NCBI RefSeq assembly: GCF_013155545.1
Contig: NZ_JABJVV010000003.1
Span: 286,667 to 350,666 of the forward strand
DNA length: 64,000 bases
Source of the DNA: Caenimonas soli
GTDB lineage: Bacteria > Pseudomonadota > Gammaproteobacteria > Burkholderiales > Burkholderiaceae_C
Direction: 5' to 3'
Part shown: in pieces, positions 55,981 to 64,000 of the stretch
How positions within the stretch are numbered: the first letter of the stretch is position 1
How the letters are laid out: each line of letters starts with the position of its first letter
The notes under the pieces: model-generated
The model's input: only the letters and a program-made list of their open reading frames with translations
Told to the model about the DNA's origin: nothing
Databases searched by the model: none
Translations under genes and position numbers: made by a program

Positions 55981-55990
55981 TCGTATACGA
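55981..55990. promoter_or_regulatory. Palindrome TCGTATACGA between dadA-like and XRE gene
   Basis: TCGTATACGA is a perfect 10-base palindrome in an AT-rich stretch of the 178-base divergent region. The following bases (ATACGAATAAAAAT) resemble ATACGATAAATTTT near 56912 upstream of the peptidase gene. Both may be sites for the XRE-cupin regulator encoded between them. Confidence 0.4.
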
Positions 55991-56063
55991 ATAAAAATAT
56001 CCTAGCAAGATGTTTTAGTAATATGCTGGGTATCGTCGTCGCTCGCTGCTAAACTCGGAAACC

Positions 56064-56771
56064 ATGAACTCTGCTACAGCGCGTTTGAAATCGAAGCCGT
56101 CCCGCCCCCGGGGCAAACCTGCTGTCCAGAAGGAGACTCGAGCTCCCGCCCCCGTACCGGCACGCGCAACCGCCACGAACGACGGCCGGCTCGGCATCCT
56201 CGCGCGGAAGACTAAGAGTCTCAGGACGGCCGCCCGACTGACACTGCAGGAGTTGAGTGCGGTGAGCGGGGTGTCCCAATCCGCGCTGTCGAAAATCGAA
56301 AACGGCCAGCTCTCGCCGACGTACGAGAAGATCCTCGCGCTGGCCAAGGGGCTCGGCGTCGATGTTGCGGAACTGTTCAGCGACTCGACCTCCGGCACGC
56401 CGATCGGCCGCCGGGCGGTCACTCTCAAGGGCCGGGGCGTCGTTCATTCGTCGCCGCAGTACGAATACCAGGTTCTGTGCTCCGAGTTGTCGGGCAAGCA
56501 ATTCCTTCCGCTGCTGGCCACGATCAAGGCGCACAGCGTCCATGATTTCGTCACCCTGCCCAAGCACGACGGGGAAGAGTTCGTCTACGTCGTCCGCGGT
56601 GAGATCACCCTTCACACCGAGTTCTACGAGCCCATCGTCCTCTCCGAAGGAGACTGCTGCTACTTCGACAGCAGCATGCGTCATGGCCTCGTTTCCGGCG
56701 GCAAGGAGGATGCCGTCGTCGTCTGGGTCTGCTCCAAGAACGTTTCGCTTCGCCCGCGGGAAACTCCCTAA
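56064..56771 (+). CDS. XRE-family regulator with C-terminal cupin
   Basis: The protein has 235 residues. A basic N-terminal tail is followed by an XRE helix-turn-helix (TAARLTLQELSAVSGVSQSA, LSKIENGQLSPTYEKILALA, about residues 50-110). The C-terminal cupin has HDFVTLPKHDGEEFVYVVRG and SEGDCCYFDSSMRHGLVSGG. Such regulators sense small metabolites such as amino acids. It lies between the DadA-like gene (divergent) and the peptidase-ABC operon, so it probably controls both. Confidence 0.88.
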   Translation: MNSATARLKSKPSRPRGKPAVQKETRAPAPVPARATATNDGRLGILARKTKSLRTAARLTLQELSAVSGVSQSALSKIENGQLSPTYEKILALAKGLGVDVAELFSDSTSGTPIGRRAVTLKGRGVVHSSPQYEYQVLCSELSGKQFLPLLATIKAHSVHDFVTLPKHDGEEFVYVVRGEITLHTEFYEPIVLSEGDCCYFDSSMRHGLVSGGKEDAVVVWVCSKNVSLRPRETP

Positions 56772-56899
56772 GGTTCCAGTCACGCCAGCACGACGCGCAG
56801 TCCCCCACTGGGGGCTGGGCGTCGTGCCGGCTGTCGGCTTGACGGCCCCGGGCGGCCCGCTACCTATGTTCGTAAGTGAAATTTGCACCTTGATGATCC

Positions 56900-56924
56900 A
56901 AATTTATTCTGATACGATAAATTT
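56900..56924. promoter_or_regulatory. AT-rich inverted repeat ahead of peptidase operon
   Basis: AAATTTA (56900-56906) and TAAATTT (56918-56924) are perfect 7-base arms around TTCTGATACGA. It sits 35-60 bases upstream of ATG 56959 in the only AT-rich part of the gap and is a candidate operator/promoter for the peptidase-ABC operon. Confidence 0.4.
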
Positions 56925-56958
56925 TCGTCGTTATGGCATAAACTCAATCATCGAACAC

Positions 56959-57966
56959 ATGACCCCCTCATCAACCCTTCACCAGGAATCCATCGTCATC
57001 GATGGAACGTGTCCGCTCATCGACGATCCGCGAGGCATCCCTGCCTACAGGGCAGGCGGCTTCACTGCCGTGGCACCGACGGTCGGCGATAACGAGAATG
57101 GCGCCGCCGGCACGCTCCGGAAACTGGGATCCATCCATAAAGTCATCCGCGAAGACGCCGGCCTGGTCCTTGTCAGGAAGGCGCGCGATATCGAGGCTGC
57201 GAAAGCGTCGGGAAAGATGGGACTGATCCTTCACTTTCAGGGCGCGGAGCCGATCGAAAATCGCCTCGAATACATCGACGCGTACAAGTCGATGGGCGTG
57301 GGCATGATCCAGTTGACCTACAACGTCAAGAACAGGCTTGGCGACGGGTGCGAAGAGCGAACGGATGCCGGCCTGAGCAAGTTCGGGCTTGCAGTGATCA
57401 AACGCATGAACGAGGCGCGGGTCATCGTGGATTGCTCGCACACAGGCCTTAGAACGACCCTGGATGCCATCGAGGCTTCGACACGGCCGCCTGTGTTTTC
57501 ACACGCCGGCGTGCGTGCCGTCCATCCGTCGCCGCGCAACATCGTGGATGAACAGATCAAGGCGGTGGCAGCGAAGGGAGGCTTGGTCGGAGCCAACGCA
57601 TACCCGCCCTTCGTGTCGGCCGACAAGCCGCCGACGTTGGAGCAGTTGATCGATCACATCAGGTACATCGTGGACCTCGTGGGCATCGACCACGTCGGCC
57701 TGGGCCTCGACTACTTCGCCGGCCAAAGCCCTTACTCCTCGGACGAACACGCGATGGCCGCATACAAGGGCTATCTGGAAAGCGGCATGTGGTCATCGAA
57801 GTCCTACCCCCCGCCGCCGTACATCTACCCGAAGGGCATCGAAACGCCCGACAAGGCGCCCCATTTGACCGACGCATTGCTTCGTTCGGGCTTCAATGCC
57901 GAAGAGGTGAAGAAGATCATCGGCGGCAACTGGATGCGCGTCTTCCGAGAAGTCTGGGGGGAGTGA
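56959..57966 (+). CDS. M19 renal-dipeptidase family homologue, atypical metal site
   Basis: The protein has 335 residues and an M19-type barrel. Family parts are VIVDCSHTGLRTTLDAIEAS, PPVFSHAGVRAVHPSPRNIV and GIDHVGLGLDYFAG. The usual N-terminal HxD zinc pair is missing: the matching segment reads VIDGTCPLIDDPRG. Therefore it may not be an ordinary binuclear dipeptidase. It is the first gene of an operon with a peptide ABC transporter, 3 bases before the binding protein. ATG 56959 was chosen because earlier in-frame codons lie in the AT-rich control region. Confidence 0.85.
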   Translation: MTPSSTLHQESIVIDGTCPLIDDPRGIPAYRAGGFTAVAPTVGDNENGAAGTLRKLGSIHKVIREDAGLVLVRKARDIEAAKASGKMGLILHFQGAEPIENRLEYIDAYKSMGVGMIQLTYNVKNRLGDGCEERTDAGLSKFGLAVIKRMNEARVIVDCSHTGLRTTLDAIEASTRPPVFSHAGVRAVHPSPRNIVDEQIKAVAAKGGLVGANAYPPFVSADKPPTLEQLIDHIRYIVDLVGIDHVGLGLDYFAGQSPYSSDEHAMAAYKGYLESGMWSSKSYPPPPYIYPKGIETPDKAPHLTDALLRSGFNAEEVKKIIGGNWMRVFREVWGE

Positions 57967-57969
57967 ATC

Positions 57970-59517
57970 ATGACGACCGTTTGGAGAACCACGACTATGA
58001 AACGCCTGCTTGTGTCAATTGCAGCTAGCACCGCCCTCGCCTGCTCGCTTTCCGCGAACGCCGGCAAGGCGGACAACTCGCTCAACGTCGCCTTGGGGAT
58101 TGGTGTGAACGTCACCACCCTCGACAACTACAGGGAGCCGGACCGCGGCGGGTTGATGCTTGCCCGGCTCATCTATGACTGCCTGCTGAGCAAGGACCAG
58201 GCGACGAACCAGTTCAAGCCCGAACTGGCCAGTTCCTACAAGATCGTCGACGACAAGACAATCGATTTCGATATTCGCAAGGGCGTGAAGTTTCACGACG
58301 GGACGGCGCTGACAGCGGAAGACGTGGTCTACACGCTGAACCTCGTTTCATCCAAGGACTACAACGCCCGCTACCAGGTCGCCGTGGACTGGATCGAAAA
58401 GGCCGAGAAGACGGGCGATTACTCCGTCCGGCTGCACATGAAGCGCCCGTTCGCCGCCGCCCTGGAAATGCTGGCGGGCAACCTGCCGATCTATCCAAAG
58501 GCGTACTACTCCAAGGTCGGCGCGGAAGGAATGGCCGTCAAGCCGATTGGAACCGGACCCTACAAGGCCACCGAAGTCGTGCCGGGGACGAGCATGAAAT
58601 TCGAGCGCTTTGCCGACTATTACGACGGCAGCCCGAAGGGCAAACCATCGATCGCGACGATCAACGTGCGGATCCTGCCGGAAGCGAACACGCAATATGC
58701 CGAACTCGCGAGCGGGCGCCTGGACTGGATCTGGCGCATGCCCGTCGACGCGGCGGAAAAGCTCAAGCGCCTGCCGAACGTGGTCGTTGACAGCACGCCG
58801 ATCATGCGATTCGAGTACATCGCGTTCAACCCGGCTTTCAACGATCGCAAGTCGCCCGTCGCGGACGTCAACGTGCGCAAGGCGATTTCAATGGCGATCA
58901 ACCGCGAGCCCATCCGCGGGGCCTTCTACGGCTCGGGTGCCGCATTGCTGCGAGCCGCCTGCAGCCCGGCGCAATTCGGTTGCGCCAAGGACGTCACGAC
59001 GTATCCGTACGATCCGAAGGCCGCGCGCGAACTGCTCGCGAAAGCTGGATACCCGAACGGCGTCACCGTGGAGGCGACGAGCATCCTTCCCAATCCTGCG
59101 GTGAATGCGGCGATCGCGGCGAGCTTCAAGGAGAGCGGCGTCAATCTCAAGATCGCCGTCGCGACTTACTCGAGCGCCCTGAGCGACTGGCGTGCCGGCA
59201 AACTCCAGATGCTCATTGCGACCTGGGGCTCCTACGGCATCGGGGACGTTTCGCTGAGCACCAGCCAGTTCTTCTCGGGGAATGCCGACGACCCGTTCAA
59301 GGACCCCAAGGTGATCCCGCTGCTCAAGGCCGCCGACAGCTCGACGAATCGGTCGGATCGCGAAGCAAAGTACCGTACAGCGCTCCAGCAGATCGCGGAA
59401 CAGGCGTACTGGGTCCCCCTGTGGAGCTACTCGATCTATTCCGCCCATCACAAGGACTTGCAGGTCACGATCAATCCCGACGAGTTCGTGCAATTCCAGG
59501 CTGCGCGCTGGAAGTAG
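57970..59517 (+). CDS. Peptide-type ABC solute-binding protein (SBP family 5)
   Basis: The protein has 515 residues, DppA/OppA size. A signal peptide (from MKRLLVSIAASTALACSLSA) is preceded by nine extra residues if ATG 57970 is used; GGGAG upstream supports it, although ATG 57997 is possible. SBP_bac_5 marks are LARLIYDCLLSKDQATNQFK, KGVKFHDGTALTAEDVVYTL and VRKAISMAINREPI. It captures peptides or similar amino compounds for the permeases encoded next. Confidence 0.92.
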   Translation: MTTVWRTTTMKRLLVSIAASTALACSLSANAGKADNSLNVALGIGVNVTTLDNYREPDRGGLMLARLIYDCLLSKDQATNQFKPELASSYKIVDDKTIDFDIRKGVKFHDGTALTAEDVVYTLNLVSSKDYNARYQVAVDWIEKAEKTGDYSVRLHMKRPFAAALEMLAGNLPIYPKAYYSKVGAEGMAVKPIGTGPYKATEVVPGTSMKFERFADYYDGSPKGKPSIATINVRILPEANTQYAELASGRLDWIWRMPVDAAEKLKRLPNVVVDSTPIMRFEYIAFNPAFNDRKSPVADVNVRKAISMAINREPIRGAFYGSGAALLRAACSPAQFGCAKDVTTYPYDPKAARELLAKAGYPNGVTVEATSILPNPAVNAAIAASFKESGVNLKIAVATYSSALSDWRAGKLQMLIATWGSYGIGDVSLSTSQFFSGNADDPFKDPKVIPLLKAADSSTNRSDREAKYRTALQQIAEQAYWVPLWSYSIYSAHHKDLQVTINPDEFVQFQAARWK

Positions 59518-59523
59518 CCTTCG

Positions 59524-60438
59524 ATGCTCAAGCTCGCATTGCGCCGGATCGGGGCGGCAGCCCTGCTGGTCCTGTTCGTCTCCCTCGTGAGCTTCGGGCT
59601 CTTGTTCGCGGCGGGAGACCCGGCGACGGCCCTGGTCGGCCAAGCGGGGACCGCGCACGACGTCCAGCGTGCACGCGAGTTGCTCGGCATGAACCAGCCC
59701 CTGTACGTCCAGTACTTCGACTGGGCCGCGAAGGCGCTTCGAGGGGACCTGGGCGTGAGCTTGCGGTTCGACCAGCCCGTGCTGGGCATGATCCTCAAGA
59801 GCTTCCGCATCACGTTCCTGATCGGGGGCTACGCCATGGTCGTCGCGACCGTGATCGCGATCGTGCTCGGCGTGCTCGCGGCTCGCCGGCCGGGAAGTCT
59901 TTTCGACCAGATGGTCCTGATGCTCAGCATCACGGCACAGTCCATGCCGACCTTCTGCCTTGCCCTGTTCGGCGTGATCGTGTTCGCCGTGCGATTCCCC
60001 GTGCTCCCTCCTTCTGGCTCCGAAAGCTGGCGTCACCTGGTCATGCCGATCTTTGTGCTGGCATTCTTCGCGATACCCGCGGTCCTCAAACTCACGAGGG
60101 CCGGCATGATCGACGTGCTTTCAAAGGACTACGTGCGGACCGTTCGGGCGATGGGTGTGGGCGAATCGCGCATCCTCTTCCGGTATGCACTCCGGAATGC
60201 GTTACTTCCCACCGTAGGTGTCGCCGCTGCGCAGTTCGGTTTCCTGCTGTCCGGATCCATCGTGGTCGAGAGCGTTTTTGCGATCTACGGTGCGGGCCGC
60301 CTCGCACTCGATTCGGTCCTGGGTGGAGACATCCCGCTGCTGCAGGCCCTGGTGCTCAGCTTTTCCCTGGTCTACATCGTGCTCACACTGGCCGCGGATC
60401 TCGTCATGGCATGGCTCGACCCGAGACTGCGCACCTGA
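59524..60438 (+). CDS. Peptide ABC permease, DppB-like
   Basis: The protein has 304 residues with six membrane segments and a large loop after the first. It starts at ATG 59524, 6 bases after the binding-protein stop. RELLGMNQPLYVQYFDWAAK is the expected DppB N-terminal feature. The EAA loop that contacts the ATPase reads TVRAMGVGESRILFRYALRN. It forms the channel with the product of the next gene (60443-61285). Confidence 0.93.
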   Translation: MLKLALRRIGAAALLVLFVSLVSFGLLFAAGDPATALVGQAGTAHDVQRARELLGMNQPLYVQYFDWAAKALRGDLGVSLRFDQPVLGMILKSFRITFLIGGYAMVVATVIAIVLGVLAARRPGSLFDQMVLMLSITAQSMPTFCLALFGVIVFAVRFPVLPPSGSESWRHLVMPIFVLAFFAIPAVLKLTRAGMIDVLSKDYVRTVRAMGVGESRILFRYALRNALLPTVGVAAAQFGFLLSGSIVVESVFAIYGAGRLALDSVLGGDIPLLQALVLSFSLVYIVLTLAADLVMAWLDPRLRT

Positions 60439-60442
60439 GTTT

Positions 60443-61285
60443 ATGGCCAAGAAATTCATCAAAGAGGCAAGCTGGCCGCAACTCGTGGCAGCTGCATTTC
60501 TTTTCTGCATCACTGTGCTCGCGCTGGCCGCTCCCCTGTTGCCCCTTGCGGATCCGAACGCGGCCGACCTGCAGTCCATCAGCCTTCCGCCGGCATGGGT
60601 GGACGGGGGCAACCCGATTCACTGGCTCGGAACCGATGCGGTAGGACGTGACGTCCTGAGCCGCCTCGTCTACGGCGCGAGGACATCGATCGGCATTGGC
60701 GTGAGCGTCACCGCAATGGCTGCGGTCATCGGCGTCCTGCTCGGTATTTTGGGCGGCTACTTCGGCGGGTGGACCGACACGGTTGTATCCTTCCTGATCA
60801 CGGCCCGACTGTCGATGCCCGTCATCCTGATATGCCTCGCGAGCGTGGCTTTGTTCGGAGCCTCCTTCACTGTCGTCGTCACCGTCTTGGGCACGCTGCT
60901 TTGGGATCGATTCGCCCTGGTGACGCGAGCCATGGTGCGGCAACTGCGGCAGACGGACTATGTCACTGCGGCCTACCTGCTCGGTGCCTCCACACCCCGC
61001 ATCCTGGCCACGGAAATCCTTCCTGGGATCGCTCCGCAGCTCATCATCGTCGCCACGCTGGAGATCGGGCTCGCCATCGTGCTCGAATCCGCGCTTTCCT
61101 TCCTCGGCATGGGGGTGCCGCCACCCACGGCGTCCTGGGGACTCATGATTTCGGAGGGGCGGAACGACCTGCTGTTCAATCCGTGGCTCGTCGCCATTCC
61201 GAGTCTGGCGCTGTTCCTGTTCGTGACAGCCATCAATGTGTTCGGCGACTCGTTGCAAAAAGAAGCCCTCCGGGAGATGAAGTGA
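60443..61285 (+). CDS. Peptide ABC permease, DppC-like
   Basis: The protein has 280 residues. It has the DppC start (WPQLVAAAFLFCITVLALAA), the motif HWLGTDAVGRDVLSRLVYGA and the EAA loop YVTAAYLLGASTPRILATEI. ATG 60443 lies 4 bases after the dppB-like stop. It pairs with the upstream permease in the membrane. Confidence 0.93.
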   Translation: MAKKFIKEASWPQLVAAAFLFCITVLALAAPLLPLADPNAADLQSISLPPAWVDGGNPIHWLGTDAVGRDVLSRLVYGARTSIGIGVSVTAMAAVIGVLLGILGGYFGGWTDTVVSFLITARLSMPVILICLASVALFGASFTVVVTVLGTLLWDRFALVTRAMVRQLRQTDYVTAAYLLGASTPRILATEILPGIAPQLIIVATLEIGLAIVLESALSFLGMGVPPPTASWGLMISEGRNDLLFNPWLVAIPSLALFLFVTAINVFGDSLQKEALREMK

Positions 61286-61287
61286 CC

Positions 61288-62316
61288 ATGGCCGCAGAAC
61301 ATGACCACGCGCTGGAGGTGCGCGGCCTTTGCGTCGACATTCCCACGCGGAGGGGTATCCTGCATGCGGTGACCGACGTTTCGTTCACGGTGGAAAAAGG
61401 CGAGACGCTCTGCCTTGTCGGCGAGTCGGGTTGCGGCAAGTCGATGACCGCCATGGCCATCATGAACCTCCTGCCCCCGCTTGCGCTTCGCCGGGTCGAT
61501 ATCCTGAAGGCCGCGGGCACGGACCTGGCCGCGATCTCCGAACGCGACATGCGCGGTTTCCGGGGCAATCGGATGTCCATGATCTTCCAGGAGCCCATGA
61601 CGGCGTTGAACCCGCTCTTCACGATCGGTGACCAGATAGTGGATGTCTTGCGTCAACACAGGGACGTCAGCCATGCGGAGGCAAGAAAGCAGGCGATCGC
61701 ACTGCTCCGGAAGGTCAAGCTCCCCGATCCGGAGTTGCGACTCGATCAGTATCCGCATGAACAATCGGGCGGCCAGCGGCAGCGGATCCTGATCGCCATG
61801 GCGCTGATCTGCGGCCCGGAAGTTCTCGTTGCCGACGAGCCGACGACCGCACTGGACGCGACGGTGCAGCTTCAATTGCTTCGCCTCCTCAAGGACCTGC
61901 AGCGCGAGTCGGGAATGGGCATGGTATTCATCACGCATGACCTCGGCGTTGTCGCGCACATCGCGGACAAGGTAGCGGTGATGTACGGAGGGCGGATCGT
62001 CGAATTCGGTTCGACGTCCGGGATGTTCCGAAATCCGCAACACCCCTACACAGCCGCCCTGATCAACTGCCTCCCGACGACCGGTGCAAAGCCGCGACAA
62101 CCGCTCCGCGTCATCAACGGCGCCGCAATGCCCGTCATCGGCGAGGCCGACGGCTGCGCATATCGCAGTCGATGCGAGCACGCGTCGGCAGCATGCGAAG
62201 CGATTACGGCCAACGCTCCACGCAGCCTGACGCGCGGCCACTACGCGCGATGCGTGCTGCTGGATGAGGCTGCTCCTGTTGATGGCGAAGCTGGAACCGA
62301 AAGGGCGCTCCAATGA
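61288..62316 (+). CDS. Peptide ABC ATPase, DppD-like
   Basis: The protein has 342 residues. Walker A is GESGCGKSMTAMAI, the signature SGGQRQRILIAMAL, Walker B EVLVADEPTTALDATV, and the His switch FITHDLGVVAHIAD. The C-terminal oligopeptide extension holds the Cys-rich region typical of DppD/OppD (DGCAYRSRCEHASAACEAIT), which binds an Fe-S cluster in characterised relatives. It overlaps the next ATPase gene by 4 bases. Confidence 0.93.
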   Translation: MAAEHDHALEVRGLCVDIPTRRGILHAVTDVSFTVEKGETLCLVGESGCGKSMTAMAIMNLLPPLALRRVDILKAAGTDLAAISERDMRGFRGNRMSMIFQEPMTALNPLFTIGDQIVDVLRQHRDVSHAEARKQAIALLRKVKLPDPELRLDQYPHEQSGGQRQRILIAMALICGPEVLVADEPTTALDATVQLQLLRLLKDLQRESGMGMVFITHDLGVVAHIADKVAVMYGGRIVEFGSTSGMFRNPQHPYTAALINCLPTTGAKPRQPLRVINGAAMPVIGEADGCAYRSRCEHASAACEAITANAPRSLTRGHYARCVLLDEAAPVDGEAGTERALQ

Positions 62317-63101
62317 CGCCCCTGATCGAGCTTCGGTCCGTCAGCTGCTCCTACAAGGGAAGGGGTCGCTGGTTCGTGCCGGATATGCCGCTTGTCGTTC
62401 GGGACGTCTCGCTGCAAGTCCATGCCGGCGAAGTGCTGGGGATCGTCGGTGAATCAGGCAGCGGCAAGACGACGCTGATGAAAGCCATGCTCGGACTCCT
62501 GCGTCCCGTATCCGGCGAAGTCGTGCTCAATGGTCGAACGCTCGACGCGTACAGCCGGCTCGAACGGGCCCGATTCAGCCAGGCTGTCTTCCAGGATCCG
62601 TATTCATCCCTGAATCCCGATCGTACCGTCCTGGACATCGTTGCGCAGCCGTTGCTGATCCACAAGATTGGCAGCTCCAATGAGCGCATGGAGCGCGCCA
62701 GCGCCATGTGCGGCCTGGTCGGGCTGTCGTTGCAGCATCAAAAGGGACTAGCCCGTCACCTGTCTGGGGGGCAACGCCAACGCGTGGCGATCGCCAGGGC
62801 GCTCGTCCTCGAGCCCCGGCTGCTTATCTGCGATGAGCCGACGTCAGCCCTCGACGTGTCCGTCCAGGCGCAAATCCTGAACCTGCTGCTTGCCTTGCAG
62901 GAACGACTTTCACTTGGCGTCGTGTTCGTTACTCACAACTTGGGGGTCGTCGAACATCTTGCGACACACGTGGCAGTCATCTCACGCGGCTCCTTGGTCG
63001 AACATGGGACGGTCGACCAAGTCACCAAGACTCCGCGCCACGAATACACGAAAGCCTTGCTGGAGGCGGTGCTGACCATCGATGCTGCCTTAACGGAGTA
63101 G
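62313..63101 (+). CDS. Peptide ABC ATPase, DppF-like
   Basis: The protein has 262 residues, somewhat short for DppF because the Cys-rich C-terminal extension is absent. Walker A is GESGSGKTTLMKAM, the signature LSGGQRQRVAIARAL, Walker B LLICDEPTSALDVSV, and the switch FVTHNLGVVEHLA. It closes the operon, and the two ATPases would form a heterodimer under the permeases. Confidence 0.93.
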   Translation: MTPLIELRSVSCSYKGRGRWFVPDMPLVVRDVSLQVHAGEVLGIVGESGSGKTTLMKAMLGLLRPVSGEVVLNGRTLDAYSRLERARFSQAVFQDPYSSLNPDRTVLDIVAQPLLIHKIGSSNERMERASAMCGLVGLSLQHQKGLARHLSGGQRQRVAIARALVLEPRLLICDEPTSALDVSVQAQILNLLLALQERLSLGVVFVTHNLGVVEHLATHVAVISRGSLVEHGTVDQVTKTPRHEYTKALLEAVLTIDAALTE

Positions 63102-63513
63102 CTACAGCGCAGTACCGCCTTGAAGTGCAGACCGAGCTCGACGTGCAGTCCGAGCGTTCCGGAAATCCCATGCCGAGGTCGCACGGGCCGAGCGCACGAT
63201 CGAGATCTTCGGGATCAAGTTCGGTGAGCAGCCACCGTCGCAAGGCTGGTCGAAGCAGCCAACAAGGTCTCGCGCACCCGGGACCGCACGACTCTGCTGC
63301 GGGTCGTCAATAGCTGAAAGGCCGGTGCGGAAGTGAAGTCACGCAAAAGTCGCGCAAAAAGAAGAAGGACCCAGGCCATTTCTGACCTAAGTCCTTGATT
63401 CATTTGGTGCGCCATTTCGGACGAAGCTGGGCACTGGGAGATTAGCCTGCCTATCCCCGTGCGAGTGGCGCTCCCCGCACGATTGCCAGCCCCCGCCCCT
63501 GAAAGGAGACGTG
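63102..63513. other. 412-base region without clear gene, possible integration scar
   Basis: After the ABC operon no good gene is seen. The plus strand from about 63140 has an open frame with KSHAEVARAERTIEIFGIKF and EQPP, which looks protein-like but has no start and is not recognised. Basic codons (SRKSRAKRRR) run into a terminator-like repeat and a short tRNA-end match (63365-63413, separate entry). AAGGAG at 63503 belongs to the next small gene. Confidence 0.4.
63365..63413. other. Terminator-like repeat plus tRNA 3'-end match
   Basis: AAGGACCCAGG (63365-63375) and CCTAAGTCCTT (63386-63396) pair at 9 of 11 positions. The sequence then reads TGGTGCGCC (63405-63413), the complement of GGCGCACCA, a 3' end shared by several tRNAs. 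In integrative elements such a repeat often stands between an integrase gene and a tRNA attachment site. Here the tRNA body is missing, so this may be a scar. Confidence 0.35.
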
Positions 63514-63717
63514 ATGCCATACGTCCAAGCCATCGCTGCACTGTCCGTCGAAATTGCTCGCGATCGCGCAGATCTTCAGGAAAAAGAGGAGTTGCTTGCA
63601 GGCCTGGAACGGTTGCAGGCAAGACGTACGCAAACCGTTCAGGCGGCAGCCCCAGACGCACCTACAGTTCACAACAATTCGAACCATCATGAAGGACTAG
63701 GTGTGATGTTTCAATAG
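63514..63717 (+). CDS. Small coiled-coil hypothetical protein
   Basis: The protein has 67 residues, charged and helical: AALSVEIARDRADLQEKEEL then LAGLERLQARR and a polar tail. AAGGAG (63503-63508) lies 5 bases before ATG 63514, so it should be translated. No family is recognised. It ends 70 bases before the IS481-type transposase start, and its 3' end may be inside that element. Confidence 0.5.
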   Translation: MPYVQAIAALSVEIARDRADLQEKEELLAGLERLQARRTQTVQAAAPDAPTVHNNSNHHEGLGVMFQ

Positions 63718-63787
63718 GTTGTTCACCCGGAAGAGTCTGGGAGACTGGAGTTACGACGCTTCAGCACTCTCAGAGGAATTCCCCCGG

Positions 63788-64000
63788 ATGAACAGCCATA
63801 AGAATGCCAGATTGACCTTCGAGGGTCGCAAATTGCTTGTTGAACGCATTTCTGTCCTGGGGCTGATGCCCGCGGCCGAGGCCGCGGGCATCAGCCGCCA
63901 GACTGCGCGCAAGTGGCTTCGGCGCTTTGAACAAGGCGGCGAGAACAGCTTGAGGGATCGCAGTTCGCGTCCGGCGCGCACGCGCAGTACCGTGGATGGC
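63788..64000 (+). CDS. IS481-family transposase, 3' end outside window
   Basis: Seventy-one codons are visible up to the window edge, all open: MNSHKNARLTFEGRKLLVER, then EAAGISRQTARKWLRRFEQG and SLRDRSSRPARTRS. This is the N-terminal helix-turn-helix of IS481-type integrase-core transposases. The left terminal repeat should lie somewhere in 63690-63787 but could not be fixed. The element marks the right border of the peptide/amino-acid island. Confidence 0.8.
   Translation, partial: MNSHKNARLTFEGRKLLVERISVLGLMPAAEAAGISRQTARKWLRRFEQGGENSLRDRSSRPARTRSTVDG

Overview
The window is high-GC DNA in a gene arrangement typical of Betaproteobacteria, order Burkholderiales, most likely the Comamonadaceae (Ramlibacter/Variovorax-like). 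The case rests on a two-piece MetH with an SAH riboswitch, a TorF porin-glnK-amtB operon, lplT next to alr, glcEF, a RIO1-like kinase, and a GcvA-type LysR gene with a TRAP transporter. No species can be named from sequence reading alone. No rRNA, tRNA or CRISPR array was seen.

From 1 to about 27.8 kb the window is mostly core chromosome: a 5'-truncated tandem AAA ATPase, recQ, the homocysteine-binding half of methionine synthase, an Lrp/AsnC regulator with an Lrp-box-like site, an FMN-type oxidoreductase, a RIO-like kinase, a cyclic-nucleotide-binding protein, and the cobalamin half of methionine synthase behind an SAH riboswitch. Then come a glycine-zipper protein, an MFS transporter, VOC and GST proteins, comM/yifB, a sigma-54/NtrC-type promoter driving TorF porin-glnK-amtB (closed by a clear intrinsic terminator), an SMP-30 lactonase, glcEF, a WYL regulator over a perfect inverted repeat, glutathione peroxidase, a DMT exporter, lplT and alr.

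From about 27.8 to 38.4 kb there are small accessory genes: a mosaic of broken gene pieces, a second DMT transporter, small enzymes, a hypothetical gene coupled to an M16 peptidase, tautomerase, GNAT, and an AmrS-like radical SAM gene overlapping a Mut7-C RNase gene.

From 38.4 to 46.9 kb lies a catabolic unit: a single-chain transketolase, a two-subunit transketolase, a complete TRAP transporter and an SDR, all on the minus strand, with a divergent LysR regulator. It looks like import of a carboxylated substrate, oxidation by the SDR and two-carbon transfer by transketolase. A second mosaic of gene fragments follows (47.0-47.7 kb), then a TetR/FAD-monooxygenase pair with two operators and a readable promoter, a DHFR-like reductase and an ECF sigma factor with a C-terminal SnoaL-like domain.

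From 51.9 kb to the end an IS1182-type element, an amino-acid/peptide island, and the start of an IS481-type element follow one another. The island holds an ornithine-cyclodeaminase family reductase, a DadA-like oxidoreductase, an XRE-cupin regulator, an atypical M19 peptidase homologue and a five-gene peptide ABC transporter. The 63.1-63.5 kb stretch carries a terminator-like repeat and a 9-base match to a tRNA 3' end, a possible integration scar.
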